Under the pieces are notes generated by a model, which ran no database searches, was not told where the DNA came from, and saw only the letters and a program-made list of their open reading frames with translations. Shown here in pieces: positions 50,300-59,701 of a stretch of 64,000 nucleotides of DNA; positions within the stretch are counted from its first letter, which is position 1, and the number at the start of each line of letters is the position of its first letter. Made by a program: the position numbers and the translations under genes. Source of the DNA: Aliiruegeria lutimaris (GTDB taxonomy: Bacteria; Pseudomonadota; Alphaproteobacteria; Rhodobacterales; Rhodobacteraceae); NCBI RefSeq assembly GCF_900099935.1, contig NZ_FNEK01000016.1:29677-93676 (forward strand), read 5' to 3'.

Positions 50300-50860
50300 A
50301 TGAAACCGACCACCGCCCTCGCCGCAGCCGCGCTTGCCGCGTCGCTGGCCGCCCCCGTCCTCGCCCAGGATAACGCGGCCGTAACCGCTGCGCTGGCCGA
50401 ACTCGCGCTGCATCAAGCCGATGACGCGCGCATCACCGCCAATCTGGACAGTTTCGACACGCTCGATTTCGAGGTCTTCACCGGCCAGAAATGGGATCGT
50501 CTGCATGAAAGCCACGCCGAAGACATCGTCGTGCACTGGCCGGACGGCCACATCACCGAAGGGCTCGACGTTCATATCGACGATCTGAAGGCGTTCTTCG
50601 TCTTCGCGCCCGACACGCGCATCGAGCAGCATCCGATCCGGATCGGTCAGGGTGAATGGACCGGCGTTGTCGGCGTGATCGAAGGTACCTTTTCCGAGCC
50701 GATGCCGATTGGCGAGGGCCAGTTCATCGATCCCACCGGCAAGGCCTACAAGCTGACAATGGCAACGATCGGCCATTGGACCGAGGAGGGCACGATGGAC
50801 GAGGAGTATCTCTTCTGGGACAATCATGCCTTCTACAAGCAGATTGGCCTGATCGAGTAA
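50300..50860 (+). CDS. Exported SnoaL-like (ester cyclase/NTF2-fold) protein
   Basis: Protein of 186 residues. Signal peptide about 1-22 (TALAAAALAASLAAPVLA), then an NTF2-like cone domain with DRLHESHAEDIVVHWPDGH, DVHIDDLKAFFVFAPD, GVVGVIEGTFSEP and EEYLFWDNHAFYKQIGL, as in SnoaL/ester-cyclase-like proteins. ATG 50300 follows AAAGGAG. Catalytic role unknown; exported members are common and uncharacterised. Located after the LysR gene on the same strand. Confidence 0.82.
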   Translation: MKPTTALAAAALAASLAAPVLAQDNAAVTAALAELALHQADDARITANLDSFDTLDFEVFTGQKWDRLHESHAEDIVVHWPDGHITEGLDVHIDDLKAFFVFAPDTRIEQHPIRIGQGEWTGVVGVIEGTFSEPMPIGEGQFIDPTGKAYKLTMATIGHWTEEGTMDEEYLFWDNHAFYKQIGLIE

Positions 50861-51121
50861 TCCTGCGCGGCAGTCGCCTGAAAGGCGCCGCCTTGTATCA
50901 ACGCGAAGCGGTTTTTCCCAGGCCAACCAGCCAGGTCTGGTTGGAGACTACAATAGAAACAGGCATCTGGGCGAGAAGCGCGACATAAAGGTCAGTGTCG
51001 TGGGTATGGATCAATCTTCTCGCTTTGGTTGTGCGCGGGTTCTCACAAACGTCGTTGATCTATCTGAAATTGTGCAACTCGGCGCGTTTCGTAGACGTTA
51101 CCAAACGTACCCCCCCACCCG
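50861..51121. other. Intergenic region, SnoaL-like to DoxX
   Basis: About 260 bp. A small stem CCAACCAG (50923-50930) with CTGGTTGG (50937-50944) may end the upstream transcript. The rest shows no gene and no clear operator. Confidence 0.45.
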
Positions 51122-51706
51122 ATGGAGGCCATAAAGGCTGACGCTTTCCTCCCGCCCCGTGAGCGGCTCTACATACCGTTCATGGGCAAGTTCTACCAAT
51201 TCTTCGCCGCGCCCATAGGCTGGGCCGCTTTCCGACGGATCATCGGCGTAAGCTTCATGATCTCGGGATGGCCGAAGATCACCGCTCCCCTTGCCCAGGC
51301 CGGTTTCCTGGAGTCGATCGGTCTCGCGCCGGGCTGGTTCTTCTCGCCGACGCGGGCAATCCTGCAGTTTTTCGGCGGCGCGATGATCATCGTCGGGCTC
51401 TACACGCGGCCGATCGCGGTTGCCAACACGGTGATGATGCTGGTGACGATCTCGTTCCACATCAACAACCCGTATCCCGAGCCGTTCCTCACCGCCGAAG
51501 GCCTCGCCTACCTGAATGCCAATCCCGATCTTCTGACCGAAGGGGCGCAGCGGGCGCTGCTCGGAGACGGCGGTGCCGCTTTCGGTTTCCGGATCCAGGA
51601 AAAGGCAATCTACACTTCCGTCTTCTGGGCGGCCGGAACCGCGCTGATCGCGGCGTTCGGCGGCGGCTACCTCTCGGTCGACCGGAGACTGAAGAAGGAA
51701 TTCTGA
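51122..51706 (+). CDS. DoxX family membrane protein
   Basis: Protein of 194 residues with four TM segments (about 34-52, 75-98, 100-118, 160-180). DoxX marks: FRRIIGVSFMISGWPKI, PTRAILQFFGGAMIIVGLYT and SFHINNPYPEPF. Family members act in membrane redox or thiol homeostasis. ATG 51122 is used; ATG 51182 (MGKFYQFFAAPIGW) is a possible shorter start. No clear ribosome binding site precedes either. A strong terminator follows. Confidence 0.82.
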   Translation: MEAIKADAFLPPRERLYIPFMGKFYQFFAAPIGWAAFRRIIGVSFMISGWPKITAPLAQAGFLESIGLAPGWFFSPTRAILQFFGGAMIIVGLYTRPIAVANTVMMLVTISFHINNPYPEPFLTAEGLAYLNANPDLLTEGAQRALLGDGGAAFGFRIQEKAIYTSVFWAAGTALIAAFGGGYLSVDRRLKKEF

Positions 51707-51747
51707 TCCAGGGTTTCACCACCCCACCACTCACGCAGACGCGAAGA

Positions 51748-51781
51748 CCCCACCGGATCCGCGGAACCGGTGGGGCTTTTT
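51748..51781 (+). terminator. Intrinsic terminator after the DoxX gene
   Basis: Stem CCCCACCGG (51748-51756) with CCGGTGGGG (51767-51775), followed by CTTTTT. It stops plus-strand transcription before the convergent aminotransferase gene. Confidence 0.9.
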
Positions 51782-51857
51782 CCTATCCTAAGAACGCACA
51801 TGCGGGGCTGGGGGGCGGTGATTGAAGGGTCCTGCCAGGCGGCAGGACCAGTCGTTA

Positions 51858-53237
51858 TCAGCTGAAGACCCGGCCGAGCGCGACGTCGATCGAGTCGGTG
51901 ATCCGGTCGATATCGTCGGGCGTGGCGATCAGGGCCGGTGACAGGCACAGCGTGTTGTTGAGGCCCGGAATGGAGCGGTTCGTCGCCCCGATGATGACGC
52001 CCTGGGCCGCACATTCGGCGACCACGGCCTGAACGCGTTTTTCGGCCACCGGCTCCTTGGTCGCGCGGTCGGCCACCAACTCGGCGCCGCAGAACAACCC
52101 CTTGCCGCGCACATCGCCGATCACTGCGTGCCGCTCCATCAGCGCGTGCAGATTGCCCATGAGCCGCTCGCCCATCGCCGTTGTGTTTTCCAGCAGGCCC
52201 TCATCCTCGATGATGCGCATGTTCTCCAGCGCCGCCGCCGGCCCGGCGGTGCAGCCACCAAAGGTCGAGATGTCACGGAAATAGTTCATCGGGTCCTCGA
52301 CGTCGTCCTTGAACATCTCGAAGACCTTTTCGTTCGTGACCATGCAGGCGATTGCGGCATAGCCCGAGGCGACACCCTTCGCCATGGTCACGAAATCGGG
52401 CTCGATCCCGTAGTGCTGGTAGCCGAACCAGGTGCCCGTCCGGCCAACGCCGCAGACGACCTCGTCGATGTGCAGCAGGATGTCGTATTTGCGGCAGATC
52501 TCCTGAACCCGCTGCCAGTAACCTTCGGGCGGGGCGATAACCCCGCCGCCTGCGGTGACCGGCTCCAGGCAGAGCGCGCCCACGGTGTCGGGGCCTTCGC
52601 GCAGGATCACCTCCTCGATGGCGTCGGCGGCGCGCTCACCGTAATTCTCCACGTCCCACTGGGCGCGATATTCGCAGCAATGGGGCACTTCGACGAAGCC
52701 AGGGGTGAAAGGGCCATACTGGGCGTTGCGCTCGGGCTGCCCGCCCGCCGAAACCGCGGTGATCGAGGAGCCGTGATAGTCACGCTCGCGGAAAAGGATC
52801 TTGTGCTTCTTGCCGCCATAGCGCTTGTGCGCGATCTGGCGGACCATCTTGAAGGCCTTCTCGTTGGCCTCGGTGCCGGAGTTGACATAATAGACCCGGC
52901 TCAGCCCCGGCATTTTCGAGATCAGCTTTTCGGAGAACATCGCGCCGGGGATCGAGCCTGCAGCCTGCGAGAAATAGTTCATCTTCACCAGCTGGTCGCG
53001 CACCGCGTCGGCGATGCTCTCGCGGCCATAGCCGACATTGACGGTCCACACACCGCCCGAAACCGCGTCGAGAAACTCGCGCCCGGCCGCATCCCAGATC
53101 CGCATTCCCTTGCCTTCGACGATGATCTTGGGATCGTTCGTTTCCAGGGATTTGTGCTGGGTCAGGTGGTGCCAGACATGCGCGCGGTCGGCCTCGATGG
53201 CAACGGACAGGTCGTTGGCGGGGATCGAAAGATTCAT
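51858..53237 (-). CDS. tpa: Taurine:pyruvate aminotransferase (class III)
   Basis: PLP enzyme of 459 residues that converts taurine and pyruvate to sulfoacetaldehyde and alanine. Class III marks: VWTVNVGYGRESIADAV, YYVNSGTEANEKAFKMVRQ, RDYHGSSITAVSAGGQ, IDEVVCGVGRTG, Schiff-base lysine in FVTMAKGVASGYA. Length and text fit Tpa of roseobacters as I recall. ATG 53237 is the natural N-terminus (MNLSIPANDLSVAIEADRAH). Divergent from a MocR regulator, the arrangement of tpa-tauR. The remaining taurine genes (tauABC, xsc, pta, ald) are not in the window. Other omega-amino acid specificity cannot be excluded. Confidence 0.82.
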   Translation of the reverse strand: MNLSIPANDLSVAIEADRAHVWHHLTQHKSLETNDPKIIVEGKGMRIWDAAGREFLDAVSGGVWTVNVGYGRESIADAVRDQLVKMNYFSQAAGSIPGAMFSEKLISKMPGLSRVYYVNSGTEANEKAFKMVRQIAHKRYGGKKHKILFRERDYHGSSITAVSAGGQPERNAQYGPFTPGFVEVPHCCEYRAQWDVENYGERAADAIEEVILREGPDTVGALCLEPVTAGGGVIAPPEGYWQRVQEICRKYDILLHIDEVVCGVGRTGTWFGYQHYGIEPDFVTMAKGVASGYAAIACMVTNEKVFEMFKDDVEDPMNYFRDISTFGGCTAGPAAALENMRIIEDEGLLENTTAMGERLMGNLHALMERHAVIGDVRGKGLFCGAELVADRATKEPVAEKRVQAVVAECAAQGVIIGATNRSIPGLNNTLCLSPALIATPDDIDRITDSIDVALGRVFS

Positions 53238-53335
53238 TGAGGGATCCTCGGAAGTGGAGAGTTCGGGACAGGGGAGCGCACGGCGTTGACGCGCCGTGAC
53301 GTTGGCTGAAAGACTGCACGGAATATCGCTGGCGC

Positions 53336-53454
53336 ATAGGGCCAGGCTTGGATTCTCAATGGGGCCAGATGTGGGGCGGCAGCGAGACGCGCTGACTGCG
53401 CAGGGGCGCTTGTCTTTGCCAACAGGCCATGCTTTGGGCTGGCGATAGAGCCAG
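53336..53454. promoter_or_regulatory. ATRGRGCCAG repeats between tpa and the MocR gene
   Basis: Three direct copies of ATRGRGCCAG: 53336-53345 (ATAGGGCCAG), 53359-53368 (ATGGGGCCAG) and 53445-53454 (ATAGAGCCAG). The first two are 23 bp apart, the third is 10 bp before the MocR ribosome binding site. MocR regulators bind direct repeats in the divergent promoter of their aminotransferase target, so these are candidate TauR sites. Confidence 0.6.
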
Positions 53455-53478
53455 AACGGCAAGATGATAGGGGCAAAA

Positions 53479-54957
53479 ATGAGCGTTCCGGTTGAATCCA
53501 TCTTCCTCGACCGCGACAGCGGACGGACCCTGCAGCAGCAATTGCAGAAGGCCATCTCGGACGCCATCCTTGCCGGCCGCTTCGTGCCCGGCGAGCGGAT
53601 GCCCTCGACGCGCAACCTCGCCCGGCATCTCGGCGTGGCCCGGATCACCGTGGCGCTCGCCTATACCGAGCTTGTCGCGAATGACTACCTGACGGCGCGC
53701 GGTCGGTCCGGCTACTACGTGTCACCGAGCGCGCCGCGGTTGCCCAGTTTCGAGCCCGCGGTACAGGACAGCGCGGAGGGCCCGGACTGGTCCCGGGCGA
53801 TCGCCAACAGCTGCAGCGCTCCGCTGGCCGTCTATCGGCCGCCCGATTGGCGCTCCTATCGCTTTCCTTTCATCTATGGGCAATGCGATCCGAAACTGTT
53901 CGATCACGGCAACTGGCGCCAATGCGCGCTGCAGGCGCTCGGGCGGACCGATATCGAGTCGCTCACCACCGATTACTACGAACGCGACGATCCCGTCCTG
54001 GTCGAGTTCATCCTGCGCAAGATCCTGCCGCGACGGGGCATCGTCGCCCGGCCTGAGCAAATCTTGCTGACGATGGGGGCGCAGAACGCGCTTTGGACGG
54101 CGGCGCAAATCCTGCTCTCGTCCGACCGAAAGGCGGCCATGGAAAATCCCTGCTATCCGGGGTTGCGCGATATCCTTCTGAAGACCCGCTGTGACCTCGT
54201 CCCGGTCGATGTGGATGGTCAGGGCCTGCCGCCGGAGGCGCTTCCACAGGGCGTCGACGTTGTTTTCACCACCGCCAGCGACCAGTGCCCGACCAATGTC
54301 ACCATGCCGCTGGCGCGGCGAAAGGCACTGCTGGAACGGGCCGCGCGCGAGGGGTTCGTGATCGTCGAGGATGATTACGAGTTCGAGATGTCCTTTCTGG
54401 ACGCGCCGTCTCCGGCGCTGAAATCGCTCGATCAGACGGGCCGCGTGATCCATGTCGGCTCGTTTTCCAAGTCGCTCTTTCCCGGGTTGCGGCTGGGCTA
54501 CATCGTCGCCGCCGAACCGTTCATCCGGCATGCGCGCGCTTTACGCGGCACAGTGCTGCGCCATCCGCCGGGGCATATTCAGCGGACCGTCGCCTATTTC
54601 CTCTCGCTGGGGCATTTCGAAACCCAGATCGCGCGGATGAACCGGCGATACCGCAAGCGGCGAGCGATCATGGAGCAGGCGCTGCAGGAACAGGAACTGG
54701 AGATCGTCAACCGCTCCGCCCTTGGCGGTTCATCCTTCTGGATGCGTGCGCCCGAGGGCGTGGACACGTCGGAGCTTGCCCGGCGCCTGCGCGAGGAGCA
54801 GGTGCTGATCGAGCCCGGCGAGGCCTTCTTCTCGCCCGAGCAGGGCGAGCGGCGGCATTTCCGGCTGGCCTATTCCTCGATCTCCTCCTCCCGGATCCCC
54901 GAAGGCATCGAGCGGCTCGCCCGCGCGCTGCGTGCGGCCGAGGTGAAACGTTCCTGA
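53479..54957 (+). CDS. tauR: MocR-type (GntR HTH plus aminotransferase fold) regulator, TauR-like
   Basis: Regulator of 492 residues. GntR winged HTH about 8-75 (TLQQQLQKAISDAILAGRFV, GERMPSTRNLARHLGVARIT), then a class I aminotransferase-like domain about 120-485 with PLP-binding YPGLRDILL, VVEDDYEFEMSF-type Asp/Tyr region (VIVEDDYEFEMS) and lysine in HVGSFSKSLFPGLRLGY. PLP and a ligand amine control DNA binding in this family. ATG 53479 has AGGGG upstream; ATG 53464 is an in-frame alternative. Divergent from tpa, hence TauR by context. Confidence 0.85.
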   Translation: MSVPVESIFLDRDSGRTLQQQLQKAISDAILAGRFVPGERMPSTRNLARHLGVARITVALAYTELVANDYLTARGRSGYYVSPSAPRLPSFEPAVQDSAEGPDWSRAIANSCSAPLAVYRPPDWRSYRFPFIYGQCDPKLFDHGNWRQCALQALGRTDIESLTTDYYERDDPVLVEFILRKILPRRGIVARPEQILLTMGAQNALWTAAQILLSSDRKAAMENPCYPGLRDILLKTRCDLVPVDVDGQGLPPEALPQGVDVVFTTASDQCPTNVTMPLARRKALLERAAREGFVIVEDDYEFEMSFLDAPSPALKSLDQTGRVIHVGSFSKSLFPGLRLGYIVAAEPFIRHARALRGTVLRHPPGHIQRTVAYFLSLGHFETQIARMNRRYRKRRAIMEQALQEQELEIVNRSALGGSSFWMRAPEGVDTSELARRLREEQVLIEPGEAFFSPEQGERRHFRLAYSSISSSRIPEGIERLARALRAAEVKRS

Positions 54958-55067
54958 GCGCATTGGCGCGCTCGTGCATTCCGCATCCCGTTGCGGCAGA
55001 AGCGCTGAAACCTTGCCTCGCGCGGCATTCGTGTTATCCGAGGGGGACGCTCAAAACAGGAGTCCCC

Positions 55068-55970
55068 TTGCCCTCCGGAATTGCACATGCCGAACTGATC
55101 GCCGTGCTGGTCGCCGTAACGGCGAACGAACCCCGCGTGATGACCCTGCGCGGCGGCGAAGTGTTGCCATATGGTCCTTTCGAATCGAAACATCGTAGCC
55201 TGCAAAGCGGGCTGCGGGCATGGATCGAGAGCCAGACCGGCCACCCGGTGGGCTATCTCGAACAGCTCTATACCTTTGCCGACCGCGACCGGGATCCGCA
55301 GAACCCGGAGGACACGAATGGTGCGCGGCACATTTCGATCGGATATCTGGGGCTGGTGCGCGAGCAGGATGCGGCCGGGGATGGACGGCCCGCCTGGCAC
55401 GACTGGTACCGGTATTTTCCTTGGGAGGATCATCGCGACCGCCGCCCCGAGGCGCTCGATGCCATCGCTGAACACCTGGAGCACTGGGCCAAGGGCGACC
55501 CGCTCCGCCAGCAGCGCGCCGAATATCTCTTCGGCCTGAACGGAAAGGCCTGGAACGAGGATCTCGCGCTGCAACGCTATGAAATGATGTTCGAAGCCGG
55601 CCTTGCCGATGGCGCCGGCGGCGAAGGCCGTGCCGTGTTCGGGCAACCGATGGTGGGCGATCACCGTCGCATTCTGGCTACCGGCATCGCGCGGCTGCGC
55701 GCCAAGATCAAGTATCACCCGGTGGTGTTCGAACTGATGCCCGAGAGCTTCACCCTGCTGGAGCTTCAACGCACGGTCGAGGCGCTCTCCGGGCTGCGTT
55801 TGCACAAGCCGAATTTTCGCCGGCAGATCGACCAGCAGGACCTGATCGAAGAGACCGGGGAGATGTCGAGCGGCACCGGTGGCCGTCCGGCCAAGCTGTT
55901 CCGGTACAGGCCCGCGATCCTGGAGGCACAATCCTTGTCGGGGACGCGCCTTCCGGTGTCACGCGGTTGA
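55068..55970 (+). CDS. nadQ: NAD-biosynthesis regulator, COG4111/NadQ-NrtR-like (Nudix plus winged HTH)
   Basis: Protein of 300 residues. Residues about 10-165 resemble a Nudix fold (TNEPRVMTLRGGE, SLQSGLRAWIESQTGHPVGY, YLEQLYTFADRDRDP) without a full Nudix box, so probably an effector-binding domain. Residues about 205-290 form the winged HTH (KIKYHPVVFELMPESFTLLE, LHKPNFRRQIDQQDLIEETG, TGGRPAKLFRYR), which is the NrtR-type C-terminus. Start TTG 55068 is chosen because CAGGAG lies seven bases upstream. It precedes nadABC by 63 bp, as expected of a repressor of quinolinate-route NAD synthesis. Confidence 0.82.
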   Translation: MPSGIAHAELIAVLVAVTANEPRVMTLRGGEVLPYGPFESKHRSLQSGLRAWIESQTGHPVGYLEQLYTFADRDRDPQNPEDTNGARHISIGYLGLVREQDAAGDGRPAWHDWYRYFPWEDHRDRRPEALDAIAEHLEHWAKGDPLRQQRAEYLFGLNGKAWNEDLALQRYEMMFEAGLADGAGGEGRAVFGQPMVGDHRRILATGIARLRAKIKYHPVVFELMPESFTLLELQRTVEALSGLRLHKPNFRRQIDQQDLIEETGEMSSGTGGRPAKLFRYRPAILEAQSLSGTRLPVSRG

Positions 55971-55975
55971 CATAA

Positions 55976-56019
55976 ACTCGTTTAGAGAATATGCCGGCGT
56001 CGATATACTCAAACCGAGT
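55976..56019. promoter_or_regulatory. Tandem ACTC-N5-GAG boxes upstream of nadA
   Basis: ACTCGTTTAGAG (55976-55987) and ACTCAAACCGAGT (56007-56019) are two imperfect palindromes of the same form, 31 bp apart start to start, about three helical turns. They lie between the regulator stop and nadA ATG 56034, in the only AT-rich patch of this region, and are the likely NadQ operator. Confidence 0.65.
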
Positions 56020-56033
56020 ACAAGAAGGACGCC

Positions 56034-57002
56034 ATGAAGGACTTTCGACTGCCGGATCTCTATGACCGGGTACGCCAGATCATCCCCGCGCCGGACTGGA
56101 TGCTGTTCGAGGATGATATCGAGGCAATTCTCGCGCTGAAAAGCGAGAAGAACGCCGTGATCCTCGCACATAATTACCAGACGCCGGAAATCTTCCATGG
56201 TGTTGCCGATATCGTCGGCGACAGCCTCGCGCTCGCGCGCGAAGCCGTCAAGGTCGATGCAGACGTGATCGTGCTGGCCGGTGTGCATTTCATGGCCGAG
56301 ACGGCCAAGCTGCTCAATCCGGAAAAGACCGTGCTGATTCCCGACACGTATGCCGGCTGTTCGCTCGCCGAGTCGATCACGCCCGAAGATATCGCGCTGC
56401 TGCGCGAGGCGCATCCGGGTGTGCCCGTGATCACCTACGTGAACACATCGGCGGCGGTGAAGGCGGCGTCGGACATCTGCTGCACCTCCGGCAACGCCGT
56501 GAAGGTGGTGGAATCGCTCGGCGTGCCGAAAGTGCTGATGATCCCCGACGAGTACCTCGCCCAGAACGTGGCACGCGAGACCGACGTGGAGATCATCGCC
56601 TGGCGCGGACGCTGCGAAGTGCACGAGCTGTTCACCCGCGAAGACGTGCGCGCGATGCGCGAGGCCTGGCCCGGGGTCACGATCCTGGCCCATCCCGAAT
56701 GCCCGCCCGAAGTTGTGGCGGAAGCCGATTTTTCCGGCTCCACCGCGGTGATGTCCGATTTCGTGGGCGAACGGAAGCCGGCACGCGTGTGCCTGCTGAC
56801 GGAATGCTCAATGAGCGACAATGTCGCCGTCAACCACCCGGCGGTGGAATTCGTTCGTCCCTGCAACCTCTGCCCGCATATGAAGCGGATCGATTTGCGC
56901 AATATCCGCGAGGCTCTGGAAAACGGGCTGCACGAGGTTACGGTGGACCCGGCGATTGCCGAGGACGCGCGGCGCTCGGTCGAGCGGATGCTCGCGATCT
57001 GA
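56034..57002 (+). CDS. nadA: Quinolinate synthase
   Basis: [4Fe-4S] enzyme of 322 residues condensing iminoaspartate with dihydroxyacetone phosphate to quinolinate. Family blocks: [95 protein letters not shown] and [10 protein letters not shown], giving the cluster cysteines. AAGGAC precedes ATG 56034. Overlaps nadB by 1 bp (TGATG). Confidence 0.97.
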   Translation: MKDFRLPDLYDRVRQIIPAPDWMLFEDDIEAILALKSEKNAVILAHNYQTPEIFHGVADIVGDSLALAREAVKVDADVIVLAGVHFMAETAKLLNPEKTVLIPDTYAGCSLAESITPEDIALLREAHPGVPVITYVNTSAAVKAASDICCTSGNAVKVVESLGVPKVLMIPDEYLAQNVARETDVEIIAWRGRCEVHELFTREDVRAMREAWPGVTILAHPECPPEVVAEADFSGSTAVMSDFVGERKPARVCLLTECSMSDNVAVNHPAVEFVRPCNLCPHMKRIDLRNIREALENGLHEVTVDPAIAEDARRSVERMLAI

Positions 57003-58543
57003 TGCCGAGCTTGGACGGGCTCGACGGGCGCATCGCCATTATCGGTGGCGGCATTGCCGGGCTCATGGCCGCACTGAGCCTTGCGCCGCAACCGGTGGTG
57101 CTGATCTCCCGGGCCGACCTGGGAGAGGAAAGCTCAAGCAACTGGGCGCAGGGCGGCATTGCCGCCAGCCTCGGGCCGGACGACAGTGCCGATCTGCATC
57201 TTGCCGACACGCTGGAAGCGGGCGCGGGGCTGTGCGACGCGGCCATCGCCGCCGGTATCCTGAGGGAATCCGGGGATGCGATTTCGGATCTCGAAGGGCA
57301 TGGTGTCCGTTTCGACCGTCAGGCGGATGGAAGCTATGCCTTTGGCCGCGAGGCGGCGCATTCTCGGTGGCGAGTGCTGCACGTGGGTGGCGATGGTTCC
57401 GGGGCTGCGATCACGCAGGCGCTGGCCGCCGCAGCGCGCCGTTGTCCCTCCATCGAACGACTGACGGGTGTCGAGGCGCGGCGTCTTCTCGTTCGGGACG
57501 GTGCCGTGACCGGTGTGCTCCTGCAACGGTCTGATCGCGTGGAAGTTTTGCCCACGAGCCGGGTGATCATGGCCACCGGGGGCCTTGGCGGGCTTTTCGA
57601 CGCCACGACCAACCCTTCGGGCAATTTCGGGCAGGGCGTGATGATGGCCGCCCGCGCCGGGGCCATGCTTGCCGACATGGAATTCGTGCAGTTCCACCCG
57701 ACCGCGCTCGACGTGCCGCGTACCCCGCTGGCGCTGGTCAGCGAAGCCGTTCGCGGCGAGGGCGCGATCCTGCTCGACGCGAAGGGGCGGCGCTTCATGG
57801 CCGACATACCCGGCGCCGAGCTTGCCCCGCGCGACGTGGTGGCCCGTGCCATCCACGCCGAAATCGCCCGCAACAGACCGGTCTTTCTCGATGCGCGCCC
57901 GGCGCTCGGCGACGGGTTCGCGAAACGGTTCCCGGGGATCGACCAACTCTGCCGCGAGGCCGGGATCGACCCCGCGCGCATGCCTATCCCGGTCCGGCCG
58001 GCGGCGCATTACCACATGGGCGGGATCGCCACGGACGAACGTGGACGCAGCAGCCTCGACGGCCTCTGGGCCGTCGGCGAATGCGCGGCCACCGGTCTGC
58101 ACGGCGCCAATCGTCTGGCCAGCAACTCGTTGCTGGAAGCCGTGGTCATGGCACGCCGCGCGGCTCAGGATGTCGTCGGACAGGCCACCCCGAGCTTGCG
58201 GGCCATTTCCCATGTTCCACATCTGTTGCCGCAGGCCGATCCGGCTCCGCTCCGTCCAGTGGTCTCCAAAACGCTCGGCGTGATCCGGGAGGAAGCCGGG
58301 CTGCGCGAGGCCATTCGCACCCTGCTGCCGATCGCTGAGGGCAACGGCCCCGCAGCTGACCCGGCAATCGTGGCGCTGTCCGTCGCGGTTTTCGCGGAAT
58401 TGCGCCGGGAATCCCGTGGCGCCCATTTGCGAACCGACTTCCCCGAACCCATGCCCGGGCAAACCTGCCGCAGGATGCGCCTTGACGATATCAGGGCCGC
58501 CGCGCAGGCGCTCGGTGCCCACCCCCTATTGCGAAGTGCATGA
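57002..58543 (+). CDS. nadB: L-aspartate oxidase
   Basis: FAD enzyme of 513 residues making iminoaspartate for NadA. FAD-binding [39 protein letters not shown], the substrate Arg region [13 protein letters not shown] and [15 protein letters not shown] are all in place. C-terminal helical domain present. Somewhat short but complete. ATG 57002 is coupled to the nadA stop; 1 base separates nadB stop and nadC start. Confidence 0.96.
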   Translation: MPSLDGLDGRIAIIGGGIAGLMAALSLAPQPVVLISRADLGEESSSNWAQGGIAASLGPDDSADLHLADTLEAGAGLCDAAIAAGILRESGDAISDLEGHGVRFDRQADGSYAFGREAAHSRWRVLHVGGDGSGAAITQALAAAARRCPSIERLTGVEARRLLVRDGAVTGVLLQRSDRVEVLPTSRVIMATGGLGGLFDATTNPSGNFGQGVMMAARAGAMLADMEFVQFHPTALDVPRTPLALVSEAVRGEGAILLDAKGRRFMADIPGAELAPRDVVARAIHAEIARNRPVFLDARPALGDGFAKRFPGIDQLCREAGIDPARMPIPVRPAAHYHMGGIATDERGRSSLDGLWAVGECAATGLHGANRLASNSLLEAVVMARRAAQDVVGQATPSLRAISHVPHLLPQADPAPLRPVVSKTLGVIREEAGLREAIRTLLPIAEGNGPAADPAIVALSVAVFAELRRESRGAHLRTDFPEPMPGQTCRRMRLDDIRAAAQALGAHPLLRSA

Positions 58544-58544
58544 C

Positions 58545-59402
58545 ATGACGATTGCTCCCTTGCCCCGTACTATCATCGAACCCGCGCTGCGCCGCGCTCT
58601 GGAAGAGGATCTCGGCCTTGCCGGGGATATCACCTCTGACGCGGTGATCCCTGCCGGGCACCGCTCGGTCGTCACCGCCGTCGCGCGCAAGCCCGGCGTG
58701 ATCGCGGGGCTCGACTGCGCCGAAATGGCCTGCGCGCTCGTCGATCCCTCCATCGTGGTCACCCGCCATGTAGCGGATGGCGGCCCAGTGGCGCCGGGCA
58801 CCCGCATCGCCAGCTTCGAAGGCCTGTCCCGCAGCCTGCTGACGGCCGAACGTACCGCGCTCAATTTCCTCGGTCATCTCTCGGGTATTGCCACCGTCAC
58901 CGCGGAGTTGGTGCAGGCCGTGGCGGGCACCCAGGCCTCTATCGTCTGTACCCGCAAGACCACGCCGGGCCTGCGGGCGCTGGAGAAATACGCGGTGCGC
59001 GCGGGCGGCGGCATGAACCACCGCTACTCGCTGGCCGATGCCATGCTCATCAAGGACAATCACATCGCCATTGCCGGCGGCATCGCCCCGGCCCTGACCA
59101 GCGCCCGCGCTGCCGTAGGCCACATGGTCAAGGTCGAGATCGAGGTCGACACGCTGGAGCAGCTCGCCGAGGTGCTGGAGATTGGCGCCGACGCGGTGTT
59201 GCTCGACAACATGGACCCGGCAACGCTGCGCCGGGCGGTGGACATGGTGGATGGCCGCGCGATCACCGAGGCGTCCGGGGGCATCACGCCGGAGACCGCC
59301 GCGGCTGTCGCGGCCTCCGGGGTTCAGTTGATTTCGCTTGGCTGGATCACCCATAGCGCGGCGACACTCGATATCGGGCTGGACTTCGTTTCCGCGCAAT
59401 AG
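58545..59402 (+). CDS. nadC: Nicotinate-nucleotide (quinolinate) phosphoribosyltransferase
   Basis: Enzyme of 285 residues converting quinolinate and PRPP to nicotinate mononucleotide. Blocks: [84 protein letters not shown] and [13 protein letters not shown] 58545 follows the nadB stop; a longer frame upstream lies inside nadB and is not used. Last gene of the nad operon. Confidence 0.97.
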   Translation: MTIAPLPRTIIEPALRRALEEDLGLAGDITSDAVIPAGHRSVVTAVARKPGVIAGLDCAEMACALVDPSIVVTRHVADGGPVAPGTRIASFEGLSRSLLTAERTALNFLGHLSGIATVTAELVQAVAGTQASIVCTRKTTPGLRALEKYAVRAGGGMNHRYSLADAMLIKDNHIAIAGGIAPALTSARAAVGHMVKVEIEVDTLEQLAEVLEIGADAVLLDNMDPATLRRAVDMVDGRAITEASGGITPETAAAVAASGVQLISLGWITHSAATLDIGLDFVSAQ

Positions 59403-59701
59403 GCGCGTCGGTAGAAGATTGCGCTGTGAGTGAACTCCCGAACGAGTTCCGCCCCCCGGTGGCTGTCAAACGGCCCCTGATCCGGGGCGGCCTAAGCAAT
59501 GTCCGCCCGGCGTCTATATATTTGTTTCTGAATGATTTTCCGCTGCACGCTATCCTGATCGAACGGAACGGTGGGCCCGCGTAAATGCCCCGCTCCGCTG
59601 CGGATACCGCCCCGGCGGACCGTCTGGCACGGCCGCGAGGCTGGCTTTGTTTCTCGTTCAAACCCGGGGCACGCAGCGGCTCAGGCAAGCTTCCCTTCAG
59701 G
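59403..59701. other. Convergent intergenic region after nadC
   Basis: About 300 bp between nadC and the convergent DUF1254 gene. Short frames exist on both strands but none has a start site or recognisable sequence. An AT-rich patch (TCTATATATTTG near 59511) interrupts otherwise GC-rich sequence. No terminator with T run was seen. Confidence 0.45.
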
